Source: JBEKCD01 sp050015055 (lineage in GTDB: Archaea > Thermoproteota > Bathyarchaeia > Bathyarchaeales > Bathycorpusculaceae). From it: a stretch of DNA of 64,000 nt. The position numbers and the translations under genes were made by a program. Below are positions 31,513 through 39,956 of the stretch, piece after piece. The notes under the pieces were generated by a model that was given only the letters and a program-made list of their open reading frames with translations, was not told where the DNA came from and ran no database searches. Each line of letters opens with the position of its first letter. Position 1 is the stretch's first letter. Where the stretch lies: assembly GCA_050015055.1 (NCBI GenBank), contig JBEKCD010000007.1:43217-107216 (forward strand), written 5' to 3'.

Positions 31513-32958
31513 CTATTCCGCTTTTCCTCCGAAAGTCACATCTCCTATGACCAGTTCGGGGCTACCTAGACCCACCGGCAACGGCGCCTGTCCACTTTTT
31601 CCACAACCGCCGAAATATCCTGCCTCTATGTGAAGTTCCTTGGTTGCACCCTCAAACTTCGTAAGCAGCTCCAGAATGTTCCCTGACAAGGCGACTTCAC
31701 GAAGAGGTTCCTGTATTTTGCCATTCTTCACCCAGTATCCTCTTATCGCTTTGAACACGAAGCTACCATCGTCTTCAACCTGGCCCCCTGAAGTCTGTAT
31801 CGCATAGACGCCCGTGCCCAGAAGCTCAAGAGCTTCGTCTCTGCTTAGGTCGCCCGGCGCAAAGTACGTGTTCGTCATCCTTGGTATGGGCATGAAACCA
31901 TAATGTATCGCACGGCAGTTTCCGGTTGGGTCTTCATGCAGACGCTCTGCAGTTCCCCTGTTATGCAGGTAGTGTCTGAAGATTCCTTTATCCAAGACCA
32001 CAGTTTTGTGCGCCTCAATTCCCTGATCATCGAACGGAACCCAAAGCCCGCCAAACCTTCCTAAGTCTGGTGTTCCATGGTCCACTATGGTCGCATGCTC
32101 GGTGCCCAGTCTCTTTCCGATCTTACCAGCAAGCGGGGATCCCCCGATAACCACGAAGTCACCTTCGCTGAGATGCCCGAAGGACTCATGGGCTAGAACT
32201 CCTCCCAACCTGTTCTCGATCAACGCTCTGAACTTCCCTCCTGGGCAACTCTTTGCCTTCAGTTGCTCAGCTGCCTGTGTGGCTGCTGCCTTGCCGATGT
32301 CTTCAGGTGCTGACCCCTTCTTCTGGAAAACCTCCATGCCAGCGGTGCCACCTTTTTGCTCATGACCCATGACTAGTTCTCCACCCGATGTCTTTGAAAT
32401 GACTAGACATTGCAAATCGACGATTTCGAAATCCCAATCGACAACTGAGCCTTCGCTGTTGGTGAAGACCTTGCGTCCGTACAACTCTCCATACGATCCC
32501 GTGACATTATTCACATTCTTGCCAAATTCCTGCGCAGTCTTCACTGCCCTGTTAACTAACTCAGTCTTGTAGTCCAACCGTTTCGTTCTCGGATGAACTT
32601 TTACAGGATACGTATCGCTCTTACGACTCTTAACAGGAGCCCTCTTGCCGAAACCAAGTTTCAAAGTCGCCACTTTTGCAGCTGCCTTAGCCATCTTGAA
32701 GGATTGTTCCACAGTTTTTCTCAGATCCTCCTTTGTGTCGCTCGACGTGAAAGAATAGCCCGAAGTTCCGTCATAGTAACAAACGATACCTACACCCACG
32801 CGAGATCGCAGAACAATGTCTTTCCAAGTATCGTTGATACGCTGCAATGTCCTCAAGACAAGGTTATCATAACGTGCCTCAACAAACTCAGCACCAAACT
32901 TTTCCCCCTGTTCAACGCATTCCCGCAGTCTATCTAGCGTCTTCGAACCCCCTGCCAT
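31513..32958 (-). CDS. tldD: TldD-like metalloprotease subunit, 481 aa
   Basis: The catalytic HExxxH motif is visible as VLAHESFGHLSEGD; the following region GLWVPFDDQGIEAHKTVVLD, KGIFRHYLHNRGTAERL and NTYFAPGD, ELLGTGVYAIQTSGGQVEDD are typical of TldD. Length is normal. Acts with TldE (next gene downstream, 12 nt apart) in an intracellular protease complex. No RiPP precursor gene was identified nearby. Confidence 0.92.
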   Translation of the reverse strand: MAGGSKTLDRLRECVEQGEKFGAEFVEARYDNLVLRTLQRINDTWKDIVLRSRVGVGIVCYYDGTSGYSFTSSDTKEDLRKTVEQSFKMAKAAAKVATLKLGFGKRAPVKSRKSDTYPVKVHPRTKRLDYKTELVNRAVKTAQEFGKNVNNVTGSYGELYGRKVFTNSEGSVVDWDFEIVDLQCLVISKTSGGELVMGHEQKGGTAGMEVFQKKGSAPEDIGKAAATQAAEQLKAKSCPGGKFRALIENRLGGVLAHESFGHLSEGDFVVIGGSPLAGKIGKRLGTEHATIVDHGTPDLGRFGGLWVPFDDQGIEAHKTVVLDKGIFRHYLHNRGTAERLHEDPTGNCRAIHYGFMPIPRMTNTYFAPGDLSRDEALELLGTGVYAIQTSGGQVEDDGSFVFKAIRGYWVKNGKIQEPLREVALSGNILELLTKFEGATKELHIEAGYFGGCGKSGQAPLPVGLGSPELVIGDVTFGGKAE

Positions 32959-33052
32959 ATTTTGCAGTGGCTATTACCATTTAACTCTATTCATATGTAC
33001 GTCAGGCTTGGGTGCGTGCGCTTGAGGAGGAGGGGGGTAAAGCCTTAATCAA

Positions 33053-33418
33053 TTACTGGCGCGCGCGAGCTTTTTGTATGAGTTCGTAAGCTTGTGAAAT
33101 GTTCTGGTTGCTGCTGATTATCGAGACTTCTTGGGTCTTTTCTGCTCCTCGATATTGTATGTAGAGGCCGTTGTTGAGGAAGAAGCTGAATCGTTCCGTC
33201 GAGACTATGCTGTTGTACGGCACTTGAAAGCCGGCTTTGTCCCTGAAGAACTGGAGATTTCCGATCCTTTTGGGTTCTCCGATTATCCGCTTGTCTGTGA
33301 GAACGATTCTTGTGATGTTCCTAGCCCCGGCTGTGAAGAAACCTGGACGACTGAAGCAGATTCTAACTCCCATAGGGCCGAAGGAGTACAGTTCCTTTTC
33401 CTGGGGCTCACCACTCAT
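33053..33418 (-). CDS. PH/GRAM-like domain protein, 121 aa
   Basis: ELYSFGPMGVRICFSRPGFF, TAGARNITRIVLTDKRIIGE, LNNGLYIQYRGAEKTQEVSI have the strand pattern of bacterial PH-like or GRAM domains ('.lT..Rii.e'). The C-terminal helix YELIQKARARQ ends in codons made by a GC tract (33061-33068), so the end may have been trimmed. ATG 33418 follows GGTGAG. Function unknown; such domains bind lipid or protein. Confidence 0.65.
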   Translation of the reverse strand: MSGEPQEKELYSFGPMGVRICFSRPGFFTAGARNITRIVLTDKRIIGEPKRIGNLQFFRDKAGFQVPYNSIVSTERFSFFLNNGLYIQYRGAEKTQEVSIISSNQNISQAYELIQKARARQ

Positions 33419-33575
33419 GTTTCGTACTCACCATCAACGTGTGCTTGAAACAGGGGACACCGCCCGTGTTTGCAAAGCGTCAGACTCAAGGCTTTTGTAG
33501 TTTCTGGCGAGCGCGCGCTTTGGCTTTCGGAACCTCATAGTCTGGCTATGTGACCATCCAGAATCGCTTTGAGTG

Positions 33576-34760
33576 CTAATTCGAACGGTGCGCTTGTTTG
33601 TAGGCCAATGCACGGTCGATCCTGTTTTTCCCTGATGGGTGGTCGTAGAAGAGGGACTCTATAAGGTGACTGGGATAAGCGTATCTCAAGTTCTGATCGC
33701 ATAGCTTTACCATGGCAGAGATGTAGTCATCAGGTTTTTCCACCAAATCCAGTTCGTACTGATCACATTGGCCTTCTGCTCGACGACTGACCGTGTTTAC
33801 CAGCGGGATTAAGCATGAGTACAGCAGACCCAAGGTCAAGGCTACTAATGGAATGGAGGCGGCAGAGTCAACCCGCGGTATCCCAAGGAAGCCGGAACAG
33901 GCTTGCATTATCATATTCGCTATAAGGAGCAAGGGAAGTAAAGTTCCGGCGAACAGCATGGTGTACTTCCAGATGTGCCCGTAGACGTGATGGCCGATCT
34001 CGTGTCCCATCACGCTCTCAGTCTCGGCTTTTGAGAAGTTCGAGAGAAACGTGTCGCTGAGCAGCATCCTGCGTGTTCTTCCTACTCCTGTCAAAGCAGC
34101 AGTAGCTTTCTTCGTTTTTGCTCCGGCTTTCATTTCGAAGACTCCAATGACCTTGATTCCTGCCTTGTCAGCAAGCCTCGTGAGACTATTCAGTAACTCT
34201 TTGTCACTCAGCCTCGGAAACTTGTAGAAAAGCGGCATTATCAACACCGGCGCGACATACATGAAAATAACGATGATGAAGGCCGAAGCAAGCCATTGGA
34301 AAACCCACCAGTACGCGAGATTGAGCCACATGAAATTGTAGACCCCGTACAAGAAGAGAAGAACGACGAGCAGTGACAACCCTGAGGCCTTCACGTTGTC
34401 CAAGAACCATCCCCGTGAGCTTTCAGTCGACAACTCGAACCTTTGTTCCAAGATGTATCCTTTGTAGTAATCGAAAGGAAGCGAAACGAGCCAGAAAGCG
34501 ATGTAGCCGATCAAGGCAAACAAGACAACTGTCAACGACTGGTCAGGAACGTACGTTTGAATCGAATCATTCAAAGCCACAGGAAGCCTCAGGGCGAGCA
34601 CGAGAAACCCCAGAACAATCAACACTATGCCCTTGCACAGAGACGCTCGCAGTCCGCTATAGAGGTAATCCTTGGCCTTACGTTGAATTTGCGGATCAAA
34701 ACCGTAAGACGACGCAGACAACCCCAACACTCTCCAAACCGGCACACGCCGTGTACCCAT
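33576..34760 (-). CDS. Ste24-like membrane metalloprotease (M48), 394 aa
   Basis: Zinc motif SVMGHEIGHHVYGHIWKY (HExxH) and, near the C-terminus, RRAEGQCDQYEL, which aligns with the third ligand region (FEFQAD) of the CAAX protease Ste24/ZMPSTE24. Several membrane helices (IVLIVLGFLVLAL, VVLFALIGYIAFWLVSL, LLVVLLFLYGVYNFMWLNL, AFIIVIFMYVAPVLIMPLFY, LVALTLGLLYSCLIPL). Likely CAAX prenyl protease 1 relative; in archaea it probably degrades membrane or misfolded proteins rather than processing prenylated ones. Confidence 0.9.
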   Translation of the reverse strand: MGTRRVPVWRVLGLSASSYGFDPQIQRKAKDYLYSGLRASLCKGIVLIVLGFLVLALRLPVALNDSIQTYVPDQSLTVVLFALIGYIAFWLVSLPFDYYKGYILEQRFELSTESSRGWFLDNVKASGLSLLVVLLFLYGVYNFMWLNLAYWWVFQWLASAFIIVIFMYVAPVLIMPLFYKFPRLSDKELLNSLTRLADKAGIKVIGVFEMKAGAKTKKATAALTGVGRTRRMLLSDTFLSNFSKAETESVMGHEIGHHVYGHIWKYTMLFAGTLLPLLLIANMIMQACSGFLGIPRVDSAASIPLVALTLGLLYSCLIPLVNTVSRRAEGQCDQYELDLVEKPDDYISAMVKLCDQNLRYAYPSHLIESLFYDHPSGKNRIDRALAYKQAHRSN

Positions 34761-34991
34761 TCTCTAGGCACACTAGTTAACGTTTTCCCGTGCGAGTCTA
34801 CAGAATGTTCCAAGACAGGAAAACACGAACTAGATTATTCCTGGGTCAAGCCTGCGCGACTTCGAGGCCTACAATCATTCAAGAACACAGCTACCTTCCG
34901 CTGCGAGGGTCCAGACACTAAAGCAACCATCCCAAGTCATGCGGACGTGGATGTATCCGCATGATTCCTTTCTTCTGTGGTGCAGCACACA

Positions 34992-35474
34992 TCAATAGTT
35001 AGCCCATTTCTCAGAATATGCTTTTTGATTTGCCAAGTCCAAGTAGTCTATGTATGAGCCTCCATTTGAGCTCGCCCCATTGACCGCCAGCACAGGTTTA
35101 ATTCGTAAGAGCACCATTCCAGGTCGTTGCTCCCATCTTTTAATTGCATCGGGATATTTGCGCTTCATTATGTCCGTAAATTTTCCGATCCTCTTGTCTG
35201 ACAGATCACCAAGTATCTCGGCTGTTCCTTCTATTTGGATTGTTTCCTTGCACAACGCAACCCGTTGGTTCTTCTCAATTTGCTTGAATTTACGAGAGTG
35301 TTTCCAAGTGAAAAAGTAGATGTCAAGCCCTTCGCTCGCAACCAGTATCATTCGTGCTTGAACTATGTCATCGCGCGATGTAGCCAAGGCCATATGCCTG
35401 TTGTCTCTCGAATCCAAAAATCTGATAAGCTCTTCCTTCTTCTCTTCAAAATTCAGGTCCTTTCTCTCCTCCAT
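34992..35474 (-). CDS. Pyridoxamine-phosphate-oxidase-like protein, 160 aa
   Basis: FLDSRDNRHMALATSRDDIV, QARMILVASEGLDIYFFTWK, SRKFKQIEKNQRVALC, then QIEGTAEILGDLSDKR is the split-barrel flavin-binding pattern of general-stress PNPOx-like proteins. It is not close to the array PNPOx protein. I choose the ATG at 35474; a TTG seven codons earlier is possible. Function: probably binds FMN or F420; substrate unknown. Confidence 0.75.
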   Translation of the reverse strand: MEERKDLNFEEKKEELIRFLDSRDNRHMALATSRDDIVQARMILVASEGLDIYFFTWKHSRKFKQIEKNQRVALCKETIQIEGTAEILGDLSDKRIGKFTDIMKRKYPDAIKRWEQRPGMVLLRIKPVLAVNGASSNGGSYIDYLDLANQKAYSEKWANY

Positions 35475-35973
35475 ACCAACACCCAATAAATCCAACTCAA
35501 GACACGTGCCTTATCTACTTTTTTCTCTCCTAAATGATGCACGCTGGTGAAAAAATTACAAAAAATTGGCTGTTCAGCACTATTTCCATAAATACTCGAC
35601 CACTTCAGCTTTATTTTGCTAAATAAGGGGGGGCGCTTAGGTCAATGCCCACGTTTGAACCCACGGACTCTCTCGTATGATCCATGACCAGACAACCCTG
35701 TTATATGACGGCGCCAAGTCACGGCCCTCAATCTAGCTAGGAGGGATCCGTCAACTGTTCGGCGCTTTCATAGATAAGAACGCGTCCCTTACACAGGGAA
35801 AATACAAGTCACCCTCTATCTTCTAAAGGTCACAACACCAACAATCCCTCTTTCGAGTCGTGCCCTAAACGCTGGGAAACGGCGACGAAGCCTTTTCTTG
35901 TCTGAATATTACATAGTACTCACTGCTTCGGTGTCTCAGTCGGCTTGAACTCTTGGCGGTTCCTGGGCAACCC
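35475..35973. other. 499-nt intergenic region
   Basis: No gene seen. Contains a variant of the composite GC element (GCGCTTAGGTCA, CCCACGTTTGAACCC at 35637-35665) after a run of seven G. TATA-like CATAAATACTC near 35588 faces left. Confidence 0.5.
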
Positions 35974-38900
35974 CTAACTACGTGGGGGTGGTGGGGGCGG
36001 TGGCGGTGGGGGGGTGGGGGTGGGCCCCAGCGTTTTCTTCCGTCCCTTGGAAGACCTGTACGCGATGACGGCGGCAAGTGTAACAATTAGGACCCCACCA
36101 ATGACTGCGGCGAGAACCCACAATGGAACCATTGGAGAAGAGAGAGAAGGTGACGCAGAAACCACTAAACTCACCGTTGCCGAGTGAGTCAACGACCCCG
36201 AAGTACCCGTTATCGTCAATGTAACAGTTCCCACCGGAGACCGACCCGCTGTAGCCACCGTTAGGGTTGATGTTCCAGTCGGAGTGACTGTGGAAGGACT
36301 GAACGCGCTTGTGGCTCCGGTTGGCAACCCTGTTACAGTCAAAGATACGCCTGCGCTAAAACCTCCCACGGAAGTGACGGTAACGGTGTAAGTCGTCGAC
36401 TGACCCTGACTTACGGATTGACTGGCAGGCGAAGCTGAAACACTGAAATCCGGAGACGTGTTTATGGTGTAGGTTGCCGAACCGGTGTCGCTATCAGTCA
36501 TACCGCTGTTGAAAGCCTTAGCCTTGATGGTGGTCGTAACACTGACAGAAACTGGACTCGAATACACGGTCGACGTTGACGAAGGCTCAGAACCGTCAAC
36601 AGTATACCTTATGGTTGCGTCGTTCGTGCTGCAACTGAGTGCCACGCTACGGGATGCGGAGTAGGTGCCTCCTGGAGGACTGAACATTGGAGTAGCAACT
36701 TTACCAGGCGGAATATTGATGGTGTACGTTGCCGATGCGGTATCGCTATCGGTCAAACCGCTTTTGAAAGCTTTAGCCTTAATCGTGGTAGTAGAACCCA
36801 CCGAGATAGAACCAGAATACGCGGTTGACGAAGACGTCGGCACAGAACCATCAACAGTAAACCGTATAGTCGCCCCCTCTGTGTCGCAGCTGAGCGCAAC
36901 GTTCTGAGTTGAGGAGTAGGTGCCTCCTGGAGGACTCATTGTTGGAGCAGCAACCTTAGCAGGCTCAACGCTAATCGTGTATGTCGCTGAGGCAGTGTCA
37001 CTGTCAATCATACCATCCTTAAACGCCTTAGCCTTAACCGTAACAGTACCGCTACTCACCGAGATGGGGATAGAATACACCGTGGAAGAAGACGTCGGCT
37101 CAGAACCATCAACAGTATAACGAATAGTCGCCTCACTCGTCGCACAAGAAATAGTAACGGACTGTGCACTTGAATAGCTGCTGCCAGCAGGACTCAAATT
37201 AGGAGTGGAAACCTGCTGCGGGTTAATCGTGTAAGTCGCCGTGGCCGTGTCGCTGTCCGTCATACCACTCTTAAAAGCCTCAGCCTTGACCGTTAAAGTA
37301 CCACTATCCACGAGAATGGGACCTGAATATACTGTTGACGCTGATGAAGGCTCAGAACCATCAGTAGTATACCCTATGGTGGCACCACTAGTATCACACC
37401 TAACAGTCACACTCTGAGCTGAAGAATACGTTCCAGCAGGAGGACTAAAAGTCGGAGTAGCAACCTTAACTGGAATGTTTATGGTGTAGGTTGCCGATGC
37501 CGTATCGCTATCCGTCATACCACTCATGAAAGCCTTAGCCTTGATGGTGGTCGTAACACTGACAGAAACTGGACTCGAATACACGGTAGAAGAAGATGTA
37601 GGCTCAGAACCATCAGCAGTATACCGAATAGTCGCACCGCTAGTAGCGCAGCTAACAGTCACACTCTGAGACGAGGTGTAAGTTCCAGCAGAAGGACTAA
37701 ACGTTGGAGTAGCAACCTTACCAGGTGGAATATTAATGGTATAAGTCGCCGAGGCGGTGTCGCTATCAGTCATACCGCTGTTGAAAGCCTTAGCCTTGAT
37801 GGTGGTCGTAACACTGACAGAAACTGGACTCGAATACGCAGTTGACGAAGACGTCGGCTCAGAACCATCAACAGTGTACGTTATGGTCGCGCCAGAAGTA
37901 GCGCAGCTAACAGTCACACTCTGAGACGAGGCGTAGGTTCCAGCAGGAGGACTAAAAGTCGGAGTAGCAACCTTAAAGATGTAAAGAACCTCATATTGTG
38001 CAGTGTAGGCTCCAGCTGCAATGACACTCAGGGTTGGGCTAGTTTCACCTGTGTCCCACTGAGTAAACGGAGTACCCACACTGTCGGTGCTTGGAACTGT
38101 GAAAGTGTGGGTTTCACCTTCAGCCACTGTAAAGGTGTGAGGAGTGCTGAAGCCTGTATCGCTACCGCCCATCGAGATGGGTTCAGACAGCGATCCCGCA
38201 ACGCTGTCCCAAGCCTGAATGGTAACATCGTATGGTGCCCAGTATTGCGCTGTGTACACTCCTTGGGAGCTGACCGTTATGTATCTGGTCGTCTCGCCTG
38301 TGTCCCACTGACTAAACGCAGTACCCGCATTGTCGGTGGGTGGAACTTCGAAAGTGTGGGTTCCACTCGTTGCATTGGTGTATGGAGTGTAGCCTACAGG
38401 CCACCAGTAAGCATCCTCATCGACGGGTAAACCAGTCTGCATTCCTGCAACAGTGTCCCAAGCCTGAATGGTAAAATAGTATTGGTAGTATTGTGCTGTG
38501 TAGGTTCCGCCTGAACTGACCGTTATGGTTGGGGTCGTCTCTCCTGTGTTCCACTGAGTAAACGAACCACCTGCATTGTCTGTGCCTGGAACTGCGAAAG
38601 TGTTGGTTCCAGTCATGTCTGTAAAGGTGTAAGTGGTATTCACGTATTGGTCGACACCGTCCAGTTGGATAGGTACAGACTGCCATCCTGCAACATTGTC
38701 GTAAGCCTGAATGGTAACAGAGTATGGTACATAGTATTGTGCTGTGTAGGTTCCGGCTGAACTGACCGATATGTCTAGGGTCGTTTCGCCTGTGTCCCAG
38801 TGAGTAAACGGAGTACCCACGCTGTCGGTACTTGGAACTGAGAAAGTGACGGTTTCACCTTCACTCAGTGTAAAGGTGTGAGGAGTAGTATAGCCTGTGT

Positions 38901-39078
38901 TATAGAAACCATTCACACCAATGGGTTCAGTCTGCCATCCCGCAACGCTGTCCCAAGCCTGAATGGTAACAGAGTAGTCCGCATGTGCTGGTGGGATCGT
39001 AATTGATACCGATAGAGTAGCAGTTAAGAACAGAACAATGATGATGAGAGTCAAGGTTTTTTCACGTTGAATTCTCAT
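35974..39078 (-). CDS. Large repeat-rich surface protein, 1034 aa
   Basis: Signal peptide (LTLIIIVLFLTATLSVSITI), then four about 80-residue repeats (VTIQAWDSVAGWQTEPI...FTHWDTGETT...YTAQY). Next come about six about 80-residue repeats of the chitobiase C-terminal type (KVATPTFSPPAGTYASSQSV, TYTVDGSEPTSSSTAYSSPV, IKAKAFNSGMTDSDTASATY), then a PASQSVSQGQSTTYTVTVTS domain, a membrane helix (VPLWVLAAVIGGVLIVTLAA) and an Arg/Lys plus polyproline tail. Probably a cell-surface adhesin or carbohydrate-associated protein. ATG 39078 follows GGGGAATAAAAA. Confidence 0.85.
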   Translation of the reverse strand: MRIQREKTLTLIIIVLFLTATLSVSITIPPAHADYSVTIQAWDSVAGWQTEPIGVNGFYNTGYTTPHTFTLSEGETVTFSVPSTDSVGTPFTHWDTGETTLDISVSSAGTYTAQYYVPYSVTIQAYDNVAGWQSVPIQLDGVDQYVNTTYTFTDMTGTNTFAVPGTDNAGGSFTQWNTGETTPTITVSSGGTYTAQYYQYYFTIQAWDTVAGMQTGLPVDEDAYWWPVGYTPYTNATSGTHTFEVPPTDNAGTAFSQWDTGETTRYITVSSQGVYTAQYWAPYDVTIQAWDSVAGSLSEPISMGGSDTGFSTPHTFTVAEGETHTFTVPSTDSVGTPFTQWDTGETSPTLSVIAAGAYTAQYEVLYIFKVATPTFSPPAGTYASSQSVTVSCATSGATITYTVDGSEPTSSSTAYSSPVSVSVTTTIKAKAFNSGMTDSDTASATYTINIPPGKVATPTFSPSAGTYTSSQSVTVSCATSGATIRYTADGSEPTSSSTVYSSPVSVSVTTTIKAKAFMSGMTDSDTASATYTINIPVKVATPTFSPPAGTYSSAQSVTVRCDTSGATIGYTTDGSEPSSASTVYSGPILVDSGTLTVKAEAFKSGMTDSDTATATYTINPQQVSTPNLSPAGSSYSSAQSVTISCATSEATIRYTVDGSEPTSSSTVYSIPISVSSGTVTVKAKAFKDGMIDSDTASATYTISVEPAKVAAPTMSPPGGTYSSTQNVALSCDTEGATIRFTVDGSVPTSSSTAYSGSISVGSTTTIKAKAFKSGLTDSDTASATYTINIPPGKVATPMFSPPGGTYSASRSVALSCSTNDATIRYTVDGSEPSSTSTVYSSPVSVSVTTTIKAKAFNSGMTDSDTGSATYTINTSPDFSVSASPASQSVSQGQSTTYTVTVTSVGGFSAGVSLTVTGLPTGATSAFSPSTVTPTGTSTLTVATAGRSPVGTVTLTITGTSGSLTHSATVSLVVSASPSLSSPMVPLWVLAAVIGGVLIVTLAAVIAYRSSKGRKKTLGPTPTPPPPPPPPPPRS
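35983..36029 (+). other. G-rich run, possible G-quadruplex
   Basis: The plus strand has GGGGGTGGTGGGGGCGGTGG, then CGGTGGGGGGGTGGGGGTGG over the polyproline codons of the surface protein. Four or more G tracts with short loops fit a quadruplex near the end of the gene. Confidence 0.55.
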
Positions 39079-39329
39079 TTTTTATTCCCCAGAAATATTT
39101 ATCGAAATTAAAGCTACGTGATCAGAAACTGTGTATTGCAACACTATGTAACTCTCCCTCTCCCCAAAATATACAAGTGACAGGCTTTGTAAACTTTCCT
39201 ATCTCAGTTGAACTTTTGGTGAAATATTGATATATATAGGTTTTATAGGATCGCTCGATCGCTCGCAAGATTTAGACAGCTTCTTCGCCAAAACCAAGCC
39301 CAATTCTTGCCCAAAACAAGTGTTTTTGA

Positions 39330-39428
39330 TGGTGGGGTCGCTGGGATTTGAACCCAGGTTGCCAACGTTCTGGACGGAAAACTCCATTCCCCAGGCTGGT
39401 ATCCTAGACCAAGCTAGACTACGACCCC
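39330..39428 (-). tRNA. tRNA-Pro (GGG) with a 21-nt intron
   Basis: Acceptor GGGGTCG/CGACCCC, T arm CTGGG-TTCAAAT-CCCAG, discriminator A and an encoded CCA (39330-39332). Anticodon stem CCAGC/GTTGG, loop CTGGGG|C with anticodon GGG. An intron at 37/38 (39368-39388) is bounded by a canonical bulge-helix-bulge: the exon CTGG pairs with intron CCAG, with three-base bulges GG^A and AA^C. All parts fold well. Confidence 0.92.
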
Positions 39429-39956
39429 GTGGCACTAGTCAAAGACCCCCTATAGAAGAAAATCATTAACACACTAATTAGGCTTAAGCCTTCTGGAGGT
39501 TCAAAAAATACCGCCTGCCTGTTCCTGAATCCTGTGAGCACGATGTTTTGTGATGGTTTTCGTCGGGTTTGGGCAGGGGTTTGCTTGCGTGTGAAACAGT
39601 GATAGGGCCCTCTATTTGGAGCCAAATATGATCCAGGGGCCAAAACAGACGCCACCGGATATCGCAGACAAATTTGGGAACACACATGCGCGCTAATTCC
39701 TTTGCATTCTGGCGGAAATCCAGCGCGCGTTACTACATGATGGCTGGAACTGAAGCAAGCATTAAGCATTGATTGATATTTGCTTGAAAAGACGTGAAAT
39801 TCTTCACTATATTCTTTTTTCTTTGCTCTGTTTCATGAATGACATAGCCAGCTTAGTTTTGGCCAGGCTTTTGAGTTTGCTCGGTGTTTCCATAGCGCTA
39901 CAAGTCCAAAGAAGCTTTTTGGGCGCGTGCTTTAGTCTTCTGAAAAGCGACGCGGC
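39429..39956. other. 528-nt region upstream of tRNA-Pro
   Basis: No recognisable gene. GC tracts at 39688-39693 and 39723-39729. Short frames on both strands look like chance. Confidence 0.5.

Noticed and set aside
30094..32958. RiPP maturation cluster around TldD/TldE
   Set aside because: No precursor peptide, YcaO or radical SAM gene is visible nearby; the pair is common in archaea without RiPPs.
33576..34760. Loss of the third zinc ligand in the Ste24-like protease
   Set aside because: RRAEGQCDQ aligns with FEFQAD of ZMPSTE24: Glu is kept.
35637..35665. tRNA-like T arm (GTTTGAACCC)
   Set aside because: Stems do not pair and no acceptor or anticodon stem can be drawn; it is part of the GC element.
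39419..39769. Minus-strand 116-codon frame upstream of tRNA-Pro
   Set aside because: Low-complexity, no start signal, overlaps the tRNA end; likely chance.
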